Positions 17,715-27,700 of a DNA stretch of 64,000 nt are shown here, one piece after another. Position 1 is the first letter of the stretch; the number at the start of each line of letters is the position of its first letter. The notes under the pieces were generated by a model. The model had not been told where the DNA came from, ran no database searches, and saw only the letters and a list, made by a program, of their open reading frames with translations. The stretch spans positions 682,001 through 746,000 of the forward strand of contig NZ_JABWMH010000002.1 of NCBI RefSeq assembly GCF_013371215.1, in the 5' to 3' direction. Position numbers and translations under genes: made by a program. The stretch is from Parasphingorhabdus flavimaris (lineage in GTDB: Bacteria; Pseudomonadota; Alphaproteobacteria; Sphingomonadales; Sphingomonadaceae).

Positions 17715-17793
17715 TTCAACGTGACTGGTAGCGTTAACGCAAAATAGAGTGGTCTTCGGTTAGATGTTCTCCAGATATTCCTTGGGGCCATAA

Positions 17794-20118
17794 TTGAAGA
17801 CCATTTTTTCCTCTTTCGACGCAGATCCGTTCTTCCAGTTCCTGGCAGCGTGGACATTGGCGCTGCTCGCTGCTCTGGTGCTGAGTTCCGCTGGTGTCGG
17901 CAATGAAGTCGAGCGCCAGCTTACCAACCTGCGTGCCAGTTTGCTGGAAAAACCGGCGTCCGGAGACGTCGTAATCGTCGAGATTGACGCCAGGTCGCTG
18001 CAAGCCGTCGACAACTGGCCGTGGCCGCGCGCTCATTATGCGAAAGCAATCGACGTCCTGACCGCAGCCGGCGCAAGCCAGATCGCGTTTGATGTCGATT
18101 TTTCATCCCGGTCGACCGAGATGCAGGATCAGATACTGGCCGAAGCAATTGCGCGATCTGATGCGACGGTCATTCTGCCGACGATGCGGCAGCAGGCTTC
18201 GACTGTACAATCGGAATTTGTCGAAAGCCTGCCGATCGAGATGCTCCGCGAAAATGCATTTCTGGCATCGGTCAACGTCCATCCGGACGAGCTCGGACAA
18301 TTGAACGACTATAGTTTCGGGACCACCACCGCGGGCATCGCTCGTCCCTCGCTGGCCAGCATGATCGCCGAGGTATCTGGCGATATAGATCATAGCTTTG
18401 CGATCGATCAATCGATCGATCCGAATACAATTCCGCGGCTGAGTTTTGGCGATCTGGTCAGTGGAAATGGCCAACCGATCAATCTCGCTGGCAAGGCGGC
18501 TTTGATTGGCGCGACAGCGATCGAACTGGGCGACCGTTATCCGATCAGCCGTCATGGTATCCTTCCGGGGGTTGTCATCCAGGCGATGGCTAGCGAGACC
18601 CTGATCCAGGGGACCAATCTGCAAAATCTGGGAAGCTTGCCCACCCTGATGCTGGCGGCAATAGTGTTGCTAGGGGGCATCCTCATCCGGAAGATATCAT
18701 CGGCGGGAATGATCCGTCTGGCGTTGGGAACCGCCGTCATATTCTCCGGGCTGTTACTTCTGACCGAATATCTCAATCTCGTTACCTTTGGGAATGTTCA
18801 GGTCATGCTTTTCCTCGCGTCCTACATTCTGTTCCAGAAGTTCCTGACGACTACCAGGGCGTTGAATACCAGCCGCTACATAAACGTGACGAGCAATCTG
18901 CCCAATGAAACGGCCTTGCTGAAGACGGTCGGCGGCAGGGATTTTGGCTTTATCGCAACTGCACGTATTTCGGATTTCCGGGAATTGCTGGTCGTGACCA
19001 GCAAGGAATCGCGTCGCGACCTGTTCCGGAATCTTGCGAGCCGGTTCGGCTTTCTCGCGCAGGACGAGCAGATATTCCATCTCGATTCCGATCTGCTCGC
19101 CTGGATTGTTAAGAGCGATTATCGCAACGATATTGTGGGCCATTTCGATACCGCCTCCGTGCTTCTGCAAGCTCCGGTGATGGCGGAGCAAACCAGGGTC
19201 AAGATTGCGGCGACGTTCGGGATCAGCAGCGAATCCGTCGACAAGGCACGGATTGCTTCTGAACAGGCCTTTGCCGCCGGCCAGAAATGGGCGTGGCACA
19301 ATGAAGAGGTCGATCAGGCGATCGGCCAGAAACATAACCTGCTGATGGAACTGGATCGGTCGATCGAGGACGGCAAGCTGGTCGTGGTCTATCAACCCAA
19401 ATGGGACCTGTCGGCGCAAGCTCTGGACGGTGCCGAGGCGCTGGTCCGCTGGAGCCATCCCGATCGTGGCCTGATCAGCCCGGAAATATTCATTCCCTTG
19501 CTCGAACAGGCTGGCCGCATCGACCAGCTGACCTATCTGGTGTTGCGACGGGCCCTCAATGACCTGGGCGCCTGGGACAAACGACGCCCGGGATTGACCT
19601 GCTCGGTCAACATTTCGGCGAAACTGTTGAGCGACAGCAGCTTTGTCGACCAGGCTATTGCGATGGTCAAAGCCGCTGCTGTTTCGAATGGGCAAGTTGT
19701 ATTTGAGGTCACGGAAACGGCGACCTTGGCTGATCCCGATGCATCACTATTGGCGCTGAGACAGATCCGGAAAGCCGGTATCGGAATATCCATCGACGAT
19801 TATGGGACAGGCCAGTCGACGATAAGCTATCTGCAACGTCTTCCGATCGGCGAGATAAAATTGGACAAGAGCTTTGTGCAGTCAATGGTCACCGACAAAT
19901 CCAATCAGGTGATCGTGAAGTCTACCATCGCCATGGCTCATGAACTGGGACTGAAAATCGTTGCCGAAGGGATCGAGGATCAGCAAACGATGGACTTGCT
20001 GATGCAATATGGCTGCGACATTGGTCAGGGCTGGCATATCTCCAAGCCGGTCTCTTCGGAAATCTTCACGGCTGTCTGGCTCGATAGCGTTGCTGAAGAA
20101 CAAAGATTGTCGGCATAG
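17794..20118 (+). CDS. CHASE2-EAL membrane protein, c-di-GMP phosphodiesterase
   Basis: A 774-residue sensor. A first membrane helix (about 14-34) is followed by a periplasmic CHASE2 domain (about 40-275) and three membrane helices (about 282-350). A cytoplasmic region (375-500) looks like a GGDEF domain that has lost its signature. The EAL domain covers 515-760 and keeps its catalytic set: Glu548 in EAL, Asn606 in NIS, Glu638 and Glu641 in EVTET, Asp668-Asp669 in IDDYGTG, Lys692, Glu725 in AEGIED and Gln745. It should hydrolyse c-di-GMP. The start is a TTG with GGGG upstream, as no ATG in frame precedes it. It follows the FecR gene by 79 bases. Confidence 0.88.
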   Translation: MKTIFSSFDADPFFQFLAAWTLALLAALVLSSAGVGNEVERQLTNLRASLLEKPASGDVVIVEIDARSLQAVDNWPWPRAHYAKAIDVLTAAGASQIAFDVDFSSRSTEMQDQILAEAIARSDATVILPTMRQQASTVQSEFVESLPIEMLRENAFLASVNVHPDELGQLNDYSFGTTTAGIARPSLASMIAEVSGDIDHSFAIDQSIDPNTIPRLSFGDLVSGNGQPINLAGKAALIGATAIELGDRYPISRHGILPGVVIQAMASETLIQGTNLQNLGSLPTLMLAAIVLLGGILIRKISSAGMIRLALGTAVIFSGLLLLTEYLNLVTFGNVQVMLFLASYILFQKFLTTTRALNTSRYINVTSNLPNETALLKTVGGRDFGFIATARISDFRELLVVTSKESRRDLFRNLASRFGFLAQDEQIFHLDSDLLAWIVKSDYRNDIVGHFDTASVLLQAPVMAEQTRVKIAATFGISSESVDKARIASEQAFAAGQKWAWHNEEVDQAIGQKHNLLMELDRSIEDGKLVVVYQPKWDLSAQALDGAEALVRWSHPDRGLISPEIFIPLLEQAGRIDQLTYLVLRRALNDLGAWDKRRPGLTCSVNISAKLLSDSSFVDQAIAMVKAAAVSNGQVVFEVTETATLADPDASLLALRQIRKAGIGISIDDYGTGQSTISYLQRLPIGEIKLDKSFVQSMVTDKSNQVIVKSTIAMAHELGLKIVAEGIEDQQTMDLLMQYGCDIGQGWHISKPVSSEIFTAVWLDSVAEEQRLSA

Positions 20119-20171
20119 TTCGAGGCAGGAACACACGCTTCACCGATCTAACCATATCCGTCCCGGCCAAG

Positions 20172-22166
20172 CTATTGGGGCAGGGCAAATGCGAGGATAT
20201 GGTCACCCAGCTTTGAACCGATGCGCGCATGTCCGCCGGCAGCAATCACAACATATTGGCGGCCTTTCCAGACGTAGCTCATGGGCGTTGCCTGGCCGCC
20301 AGCGGGCAACCGGCCCTTCCACAGCTCTTTGCCAGTATCGACATCGATCGCCCGTAAATAGTCATCCATCGCCGCGCCGATGAATATCAGCCCCCCAGCG
20401 GTGATCATCGGCCCGCCGAAACTCGGGGTTCCAAGCTTCAGCGCCAGTCCGCCCGGTGCCAGATCTTCGGTCGTGCCCAGTGTCTGTCGCCAGACAATCC
20501 GACCGCTGTCGAGATCGACACCAGCGAGTACGCCCCACGGCGGCGCGGAGCAGGGCAGGCCGAGAGGCGAAAGGAGCGTTGCTCTGGTCATCGCATAAGG
20601 CGCGCCTTCCATTGGTGCGAATTCGTCGTCGTCGCTTATCGCGTCGACTTGCTCACGCTCGTTCGTATCGCGATGCATCGTCATATGGGACGCGAGATTG
20701 TTCATGTTGATCACCATAAGATTGCGGCGCGGGTCATAGGCCGCGCTGCCCCAATTTGCCCCGCCGCCGGTAAACGGCAGCGACAGGGTTCCGGCTATGG
20801 TTGGCGGCGTAAACAGACCCTCTCCGCGCAATTTCTCCAGTTTTGATTTGCAGGCCAACTTGTCCCACAAGGTCACCCCAAAGGCATCGCCAAGGTCGAG
20901 CCGGTCCGGAACGACCGGCGGCGTCCTGACCGGAAAGGGCTGGGTAGGGGACAGCCGTTCACCTGCAACGCCGCCTTGCGGCACCGGCCTTTCCTCTATT
21001 GGCAAAAAGGGTTTGCCAGTGTCGCGGTCGAGCACGAACACCAATCCGGTCTTGGTGACCTGTGCGACAACATCATGGGCCTCGCCATCACGCCAGACCT
21101 GATAGAGCCCGGGCTGGGCAGGGAGATCATAGTCCCAGACATCGTGATGGACCGTTTGAAAATGCCATGCCACCGTGCCGTTCTCGCCGTCGAGCGCCAC
21201 GACGCTATTGGCGTAGAGATTATCGCCGGGCCTGTTGCCCCCATAATAATCGGGACTGGGGCTCGAGGTCGGCAGGATGACGAGGCCGCGCTCCTTGTCG
21301 ACCGCGATGCTGCTCCAGACGTTGCCGTGCCCTGCGCGTATGGTCGGTGATCCGCTCAGAGGATCGAAAATCCATTTTGTCTCACCGGTCCGCGCGTCAA
21401 AAGCGAAAACCGTTCCTCTCGGTGCATCGGTGCGCAGATTGTCGCCGATCGACGTCCCGGTCACCACGATATCGCCGACGATCGCCGGTGCCGACGTGAC
21501 CTGAAATTCGCCCGGCCAGCGCAGCGAGATCGATGGCCGGATGCGTTTGGTTCCGCCTTCGCCGAAATCCTCGCAGAGCTTGCCGCTTCGGGCGTCGAGC
21601 GCGATCATCCGCGCATCGATTGTCGCGGTAAACAGCCGCGAGGCGCATTTCGCGCCCGGTGGTGCCGCGCTGTCCTGCCAGTAGGAAACACCGCGGCAAG
21701 TATATTGATTGGCGGGTCGGCTGTCGGTTGGCACTTCCGGATCAAAACGCCATTTTTCGGCCCCGGTGCCCGGATCAAGCGCGATGACCTGATTGAACTG
21801 GGTGCAATAGATCAGCAGCCCCTCAACCAGTATCGGGGTGGACTGCAGGGCCGTGCGGGAAAGCGCCTTTTTACCAAGGCCGTTCAATGCCCCGCTTTGA
21901 TGGACCCACGCGATCTCGAGACGGGCGACATTATCCTTGTCGATATTGCGGGCGGCCACATAGCGATTGCCGCCGCTGTCGCCGCCATAGGCTTGCCAAT
22001 CCGTGCCGAGACCACCGCTGTCCGGACGGACGATTTGAGCCCGGCCGTCGATCGTCAGATCATCGGCGATACCAAGCACCGACCAGATGGCCGAGCCGCC
22101 AAGAAAACTGGCCGCCAGAAACAGGCCTAGCATCAGCAAGGTAGCGCGAACGGGCGAGATGTTCAT
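20172..22166 (-). CDS. PQQ-dependent dehydrogenase, membrane-bound glucose/quinate type
   Basis: A 664-residue quinoprotein with an N-terminal membrane segment (about residues 8-32) and an eight-bladed PQQ propeller. The latter is seen as DWQAYGGDSGGNRYVAARNI, ARSGKLCEDFGEGG, GHGNVWSSIAVDKERGLV and repeated WxFDP/TGxxxW blades. The sequence fits the membrane glucose/quinate/shikimate dehydrogenase group that feeds electrons to ubiquinone. It has one anchor helix instead of the five in E. coli Gcd. The likely oxidation site is the periplasm. It lies 66 bases downstream of the TIGR03032-like gene on the same strand. The substrate cannot be told from the sequence. Confidence 0.85.
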   Translation of the reverse strand: MNISPVRATLLMLGLFLAASFLGGSAIWSVLGIADDLTIDGRAQIVRPDSGGLGTDWQAYGGDSGGNRYVAARNIDKDNVARLEIAWVHQSGALNGLGKKALSRTALQSTPILVEGLLIYCTQFNQVIALDPGTGAEKWRFDPEVPTDSRPANQYTCRGVSYWQDSAAPPGAKCASRLFTATIDARMIALDARSGKLCEDFGEGGTKRIRPSISLRWPGEFQVTSAPAIVGDIVVTGTSIGDNLRTDAPRGTVFAFDARTGETKWIFDPLSGSPTIRAGHGNVWSSIAVDKERGLVILPTSSPSPDYYGGNRPGDNLYANSVVALDGENGTVAWHFQTVHHDVWDYDLPAQPGLYQVWRDGEAHDVVAQVTKTGLVFVLDRDTGKPFLPIEERPVPQGGVAGERLSPTQPFPVRTPPVVPDRLDLGDAFGVTLWDKLACKSKLEKLRGEGLFTPPTIAGTLSLPFTGGGANWGSAAYDPRRNLMVINMNNLASHMTMHRDTNEREQVDAISDDDEFAPMEGAPYAMTRATLLSPLGLPCSAPPWGVLAGVDLDSGRIVWRQTLGTTEDLAPGGLALKLGTPSFGGPMITAGGLIFIGAAMDDYLRAIDVDTGKELWKGRLPAGGQATPMSYVWKGRQYVVIAAGGHARIGSKLGDHILAFALPQ

Positions 22167-22232
22167 GGCGGGAGTGTAACGAAATCATGCCGATTGGGAA
22201 GAGAGCATGTGCAGAGCGCGCCGTGCGATCCG

Positions 22233-23318
22233 CTAATTGAAGGTGATGAAGTCTCTGATCTCTGCCGAATTGGGGCCAAGGGTGATCGGGTTGCGCACGC
22301 CAGGGAGTACGCAGACATCGAACAATTCGGTGATCGGACCGTCGAGGCGCAGCCAATGGGCGACATCGCCCGTCTGCAAATTGAGTATCTGGACGCCGCA
22401 CCACGCATCGGCATCTTTTTCCTTCAGCCTGTCGTCGAGAGTCAGCCCGTCAAACCGTTTATTGCGTGGCTTGGACAATGTCGTGACCGCATGGTTGCCG
22501 TGGAAGGCCAGACCGCGCAGGAAGCCTGGAAAGAATGCCACCGGTTGAAAGCTTTTGTCTTCCGGGTCAATCCAGCCCAGTTCGCCGCTGCCTGAATTGA
22601 GGATCCATAATTTCCCGTCGAACCAGCGCGGGCTGTGCGGCATGGAGAGGCCTTCGGCCATTATCTCGTTTGTATCGATGTCGATAATCACACCGCCATC
22701 GTGGCGACGGTCGCGCCAGCCATCGATAACATCGCTGCGGCAGACGGCGGAGACATATTTCGGTTCGCCGTCGACCATCGCCAGACCGTTGAGATGGCAG
22801 CGGTCTTCGGGCGCCAGCTTGGAGATGAACTCCGGTTTCCAGACCGGTTTGAAACTGTGCTTGATGTCGGGCTCGCACAAACAGCTGTAGCGCGTGTTGA
22901 TATAGACCAGGCGCCCGTTCTTGCGGATGCCCAGTTCGTGAATGTCGATATTGCCGGTTGTCTGCATATTGCGCGGGACATAGACCTTGTCGTGGACATT
23001 ATTGGCCGTCTGGCCCGGTGCCAGCACATTTTCCATTCGCACCACCTGCGTCAGCGTCCCCAGATAGATGCGCTCGCTGTCGCCTGCCACACCCATTGCC
23101 TGCGGATATTGCGCTTCGTGCAGGGCGAGCTTTCCGTCTGCGCCGGAACCTATCAGATATAGTCTGCCGGTCTGATAGGATGTGAAGCCCAGCGAGATAT
23201 TACCGGCTGCCAGAAACCCGGCAAGGCCGGCGGAAAAATCGATGTCCGTCTTGGCCCCGTCGGCGTCAGCAGGAGGAGAAGCCTCGGGGGGCTTGTTGCT
23301 GTTTTCCGGTTCTGCCAT
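22233..23318 (-). CDS. TIGR03032-like protein of unknown function
   Basis: A protein of 361 residues from the ATG at 23318 (MAEPENSNKPPEASPP), 22 bases after the gltD stop. Longer starts would overlap gltD. The body shows the family pattern GLAMVDGEPKYVSAVCRSD, GLSMPHSPRWFDGKLWILNS, SGELGWIDP and PGFLRGLAFHGNHAVTTLS, which suggests a beta-propeller-like fold. No catalytic motif is recognised. The first 30 residues are Pro/Ser/Ala-rich and disordered, with no signal peptide. The gene sits between gltD and a PQQ dehydrogenase on the same strand, which is an odd pairing; coupling of expression is plausible but unproven. Confidence 0.7.
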   Translation of the reverse strand: MAEPENSNKPPEASPPADADGAKTDIDFSAGLAGFLAAGNISLGFTSYQTGRLYLIGSGADGKLALHEAQYPQAMGVAGDSERIYLGTLTQVVRMENVLAPGQTANNVHDKVYVPRNMQTTGNIDIHELGIRKNGRLVYINTRYSCLCEPDIKHSFKPVWKPEFISKLAPEDRCHLNGLAMVDGEPKYVSAVCRSDVIDGWRDRRHDGGVIIDIDTNEIMAEGLSMPHSPRWFDGKLWILNSGSGELGWIDPEDKSFQPVAFFPGFLRGLAFHGNHAVTTLSKPRNKRFDGLTLDDRLKEKDADAWCGVQILNLQTGDVAHWLRLDGPITELFDVCVLPGVRNPITLGPNSAEIRDFITFN

Positions 23319-23340
23319 CTCGGCCTGCTTTATCCCAACC

Positions 23341-24777
23341 TCAGCGGGGCAACAAGCTTTCTCCCATAAGCTCCAGATCGACCGCACGGGCGCACTGGCG
23401 CCCCTCGCGGATAGCCCACACGACAAGGCTCTGGCCGCGACGCATGTCACCGCAGGCGAAGATACCGCTCTTGCTGGTTGCGTAGCTGCTCACATTGGCC
23501 GCGACATTGCCGCGCGCGTCGAGTTCGACTTCCGATTGATCGATCAATCCCATCTTGCGCGGTCCTACGAAGCCCATGGCCAAGAGTATAAGGTCGGCCT
23601 TGATGGTGAATTCGCTTCCCGCAATTTCCTGCATCTGGCCATCGAGCCATTCGAGGCGGACACATTCGAGACCTTCGACCTCGCCGTTGGTGCCGACGAC
23701 CCGTTTTGCCATGATCGACCAGTCGCGTTCGCAGCCCTCCAGATGGCTGGACGAAGTGCGCAGCTTCAAAGGCCAATCGGGCCAGGAGAAAGTCTTGTCT
23801 TCCATTTTCGGCGGCTTGGGCATGATTTCTATCTGGGTTACCGATGCGGCGCCCTGGCGATTGGATGTGCCTACACAGTCCGAGCCGGTATCACCGCCGC
23901 CAATGACGATGACATGCTTGCCTTCGGCGGTAATCGATCCGCGCGGAGCTGCCCGCATTTCGTCGTCGCCCGCGTTGCGCTTGTTCTGCTGGGTCAGAAA
24001 TTCCATTGCCGTGCGGACGCCGGACATTTCATAGCCGGGTATGTCGAGTGCGCGCGGCTTTTCCGCGCCGCCTGACATCACCACTGCATCATAATTGTCG
24101 CGCAATGACTGGACCGAAACGGTCACGCCGACTTCGGCGCTGGTGCGCAATTCCACGCCTTCCGCTTCCATCTGGACGAGTCGGCGGTTGATCAGATGCT
24201 TTTCCATCTTGAAATCGGGAATGCCGTAGCGCAGCAGTCCGCCCATACGGTCATTTTTCTCGAATAATGTGACGTTGTGGCCGGCGCGAGCCAATTGCTG
24301 GGCGCAGGCCATGCCCGCAGGACCGGAACCGACGACCGCGACAGATTTCCCGGTCTTATGGTCGGCGATCTGGGGGCTGATCCAGCCTTCTTCCCATCCG
24401 CGATCGACGATCGCGCATTCGATCGACTTGATGTTCACCGGCGCGTCGTCGATGTTCAGCGTGCAGGCGGCCTCGCAAGGAGCGGGGCAGATACGACCGG
24501 TGAATTCGGGGAAATTGTTGGTCGAGTGCAGCGTTTCGAGAGCCGTCTTCCAGTCACCTTCGTAGACCAGATTATTCCAGTCGGGGATGATGTTATTCAC
24601 CGGGCAGCCGTTATGGCAATAAGGGATGCCGCAATCCATGCAGCGGGCAGCCTGACCCTTGATTTCAGATTCCGGCAATGGAATCGTGAATTCCTTGTAA
24701 TGTTTCAGCCGTTCCTTTGGATCGGCATAGGTCGCTTCTTTGCGATCAATCTCGAGAAAGCCTGTTACTTTACCCAC
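23341..24777 (-). CDS. gltD: Glutamate synthase small subunit (GOGAT beta chain)
   Basis: A 478-residue flavoprotein that passes NADPH electrons to GltB. The N-terminal cysteine-rich segment ([19 protein letters not shown] near 40-60, and [12 protein letters not shown] near 97-108) holds the Fe-S centres. The FAD motif is [19 protein letters not shown] near 148-166, and the NAD(P) motif [15 protein letters not shown] lies near 290. It follows gltB by 21 bases on the same strand and is co-transcribed with it. Its stop lies 22 bases before the TIGR03032-like start. Confidence 0.96.
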   Translation of the reverse strand: MGKVTGFLEIDRKEATYADPKERLKHYKEFTIPLPESEIKGQAARCMDCGIPYCHNGCPVNNIIPDWNNLVYEGDWKTALETLHSTNNFPEFTGRICPAPCEAACTLNIDDAPVNIKSIECAIVDRGWEEGWISPQIADHKTGKSVAVVGSGPAGMACAQQLARAGHNVTLFEKNDRMGGLLRYGIPDFKMEKHLINRRLVQMEAEGVELRTSAEVGVTVSVQSLRDNYDAVVMSGGAEKPRALDIPGYEMSGVRTAMEFLTQQNKRNAGDDEMRAAPRGSITAEGKHVIVIGGGDTGSDCVGTSNRQGAASVTQIEIMPKPPKMEDKTFSWPDWPLKLRTSSSHLEGCERDWSIMAKRVVGTNGEVEGLECVRLEWLDGQMQEIAGSEFTIKADLILLAMGFVGPRKMGLIDQSEVELDARGNVAANVSSYATSKSGIFACGDMRRGQSLVVWAIREGRQCARAVDLELMGESLLPR

Positions 24778-24798
24778 GGTCTACTCCAATATCTTCAA

Positions 24799-27700
24799 TT
24801 ATTCTGCAGCAACGATCGCGTCGAGACGCTCGGCTTCAAGTTGTTTCAGCGCACCGGCATAATCACTCGGCATGACTTTTACGAAACGGCCAAGGGCTTC
24901 TTCCCAATTTTCGAGAATTTCGCTCGCCCGTTTGCTGCCGGTGTAAAGCTTGTGCCGTTCCAGCAAGATCCGCAGTCGCGCGGCGTCGTGATACAGCATG
25001 TCACCCATGCCATAATCGTTGACATCAACCGGAAGCTGCTGGGGCGGCGTGGTGCCTTCGCCATCATCGGCGTCCGCATCAATCGGCTCGATGCCGACCA
25101 TCGCCATATTGCAGCGTTTGCGGAACAGGCCGTCCTCGTCATAGACATAAGCCACACCACCGGACATGCCGGCCGCGAAATTCCGCCCGGTCTTGCCGAG
25201 CACGACAACAACCCCGCCGGTCATATATTCACAGCCATGATCGCCTGTGCCTTCTACGACGGTGACCGCGCCCGAATTGCGGACAGCGAAACGTTCTCCT
25301 GCGACCCCGTTGAAATAGGCTTCCCCGGCGACCGCGCCATAGAGCACGGTATTGCCGACGATGATATTTTCGGTCGGATTGCGATCGACATGGGTCGGCT
25401 GCTTGACGATGACACGTCCACCGGAAAGGCCCTTGCCGACATAGTCATTGGCATCGCCGACCAGTTCGGCGGTGATACCATGCGCCAGAAACGCACCGAA
25501 GCTTTGCCCGGCCACGCCTTCGAACGCCATCTGGATCGTATTGTTCGGCAGTCCCGCATGGCCGTAGCGCTTGGCAACTTCCCCCGAAAGCATCGCGCCG
25601 ACGGTGCGGTTGACGTTTTTCACCTTGCGCTCGATCTTCACGGTCTGCCCGTTTTCCAGAGCCGGTGTGGCAGCCGCGATCAGATCCTTGTCCAGCGCGG
25701 CGTCAAGGCCGTGGTCCTGGGTGATGGTCTGATGAAGCGGTTCCCCTTCGGCCAGTGGAACCTGATGCAGCAGACGGGAAAGGTCGACACCTTCAGCTTT
25801 CCAGTGGTCGAGCGCCTTGCGCATATCGATCTTGTCGACTCGTCCAACCATTTCCTCGATCGTGCGGAAGCCCATTTCGGCCATGATCTGGCGCAGCTCT
25901 TCGGCGACGAAGAAGAAATAGTTGATCACATATTCCGGCTGTCCTGTGAACTTCTTGCGCAGTTCCGGATTCTGGGTCGCCACGCCGACGGGGCAGGTGT
26001 TGAGGTGACATTTGCGCATCATGATGCAACCGGCGGCGATCAGCGGTGCCGTAGCAAAACCGAATTCGTCGGCGCCCAGTAGCGCGCCAATGGCGACATC
26101 GCGCCCGGTACGCAGACCGCCATCAACCTGTACCGATATTCTCGAACGCAATCCGTTGAGCAGCAAGGTCTGCTGCGTCTCGGCCAGACCGATTTCCCAA
26201 GGTGAGCCGGCGTGGGTCAGCGAGGTCAGGGGCGAAGCGCCTGTGCCACCGTCATAACCGGAAATGGTCAGATGATCGGCGCGTGCCTTGGACACGCCTG
26301 CGGCAACCGTGCCGACGCCGACTTCGGAAACCAGTTTTACCGAAATCCGCGCGCCTGTGTTCACATTTTTCAGGTCATGGATGAGCTGTGCCAGATCCTC
26401 GATCGAATAGATGTCATGATGCGGCGGCGGCGAAATCAGGCCGACGCCGGGGGTCGAGTGACGAACCTTGCCGATATTCTTGTCGACCTTGCTGCCGGGC
26501 AGCTGCCCGCCTTCGCCAGGCTTGGCACCCTGCGCCATCTTGATCTGGATATCGTCGGCATTGACGAGATATTCGGCGGTTACGCCGAAACGGCCACTGG
26601 CGACCTGCTTGATCGCCGAGCGCATGCTGTCGCCATTGACCATCGGCAGGAAGCGGTCCGGTTCTTCGCCGCCTTCGCCGGTATTGGACTTGCCGCCAAT
26701 CCGGTTCATGGCGATGGCCAGCGTCGTATGCGCTTCCCGGCTGATAGAGCCGAAGCTCATCGCACCGGTGGCGAAACGCTTCACGATTTCGGATGCGGGC
26801 TCTACTTCACTGATGTCGAGCGGTTCACCAGACTTGGTCAGATCCATCAACCCGCGAATGGTCAGCAGTCGTTCGCTCTGTTCATTGACCGATTTTGCAA
26901 ATTCCGCATAATTTTTCGGATCATTGCCGCGCACCGCATGCTGCAGATTTGCGACATTGGCAGGTGTCCAGGCATGTTCTTCGCCGCGAAGCCGGAAGCC
27001 ATAGATACCCCCGACATCGAGCATATTCTTGTAGATCGGATTGTCGCCATAGGCCTCGGTATGCCGGAACACGGTCTCTCCGGCGACTTCCGCCAGACCA
27101 ACGCCCTCGATCATGGTCGCGGTACCGGTGAAATATTTTTCTATAAACGCGCTGGACAGGCCAACCGCATCGAAAATCTGCGCGCCGCAATAACTCTGGT
27201 AGGTCGAGATGCCCATTTTGGACATGACTTTCAAAATACCCTTGCCGATGGCCTTGATATAATTCTGCTCGACCTGTTGCGTGGTCAGCGGCAGTTCGCG
27301 GCGAACGCGAATTTCCTCAAGCGTTTCGAACGCCAGATAGGGATTGACCGCTTCTGCGCCATAGCCGGCCAAAACGCAAAAATGATGGACTTCGCGGGCT
27401 TCACCGGTTTCGACGACGAGACCGGTCTGCATTCTCAGGCCCTGACGGACCAGGTGATGATGAACGGCTGCCGTAGCGAGCAGGGCCGGCATGGCGATCC
27501 GGTCCGGTCCCTTGGCGCGATCGGACAGGATCAGAATATTGCGGTCGGCCAGCACGGCTTCGGTTGCCGCCCAGCACATTTCCTTAAGCGCCATTTCCAG
27601 ACCGTCTGCGCCAGTCTCGGCGTCCCAGGTGATGTCGATCGTCTCGGTCCGGAAGGCACCGTCGAGCGCTTCTTCGACCGAGCGAATCTTGAGCAAATCC

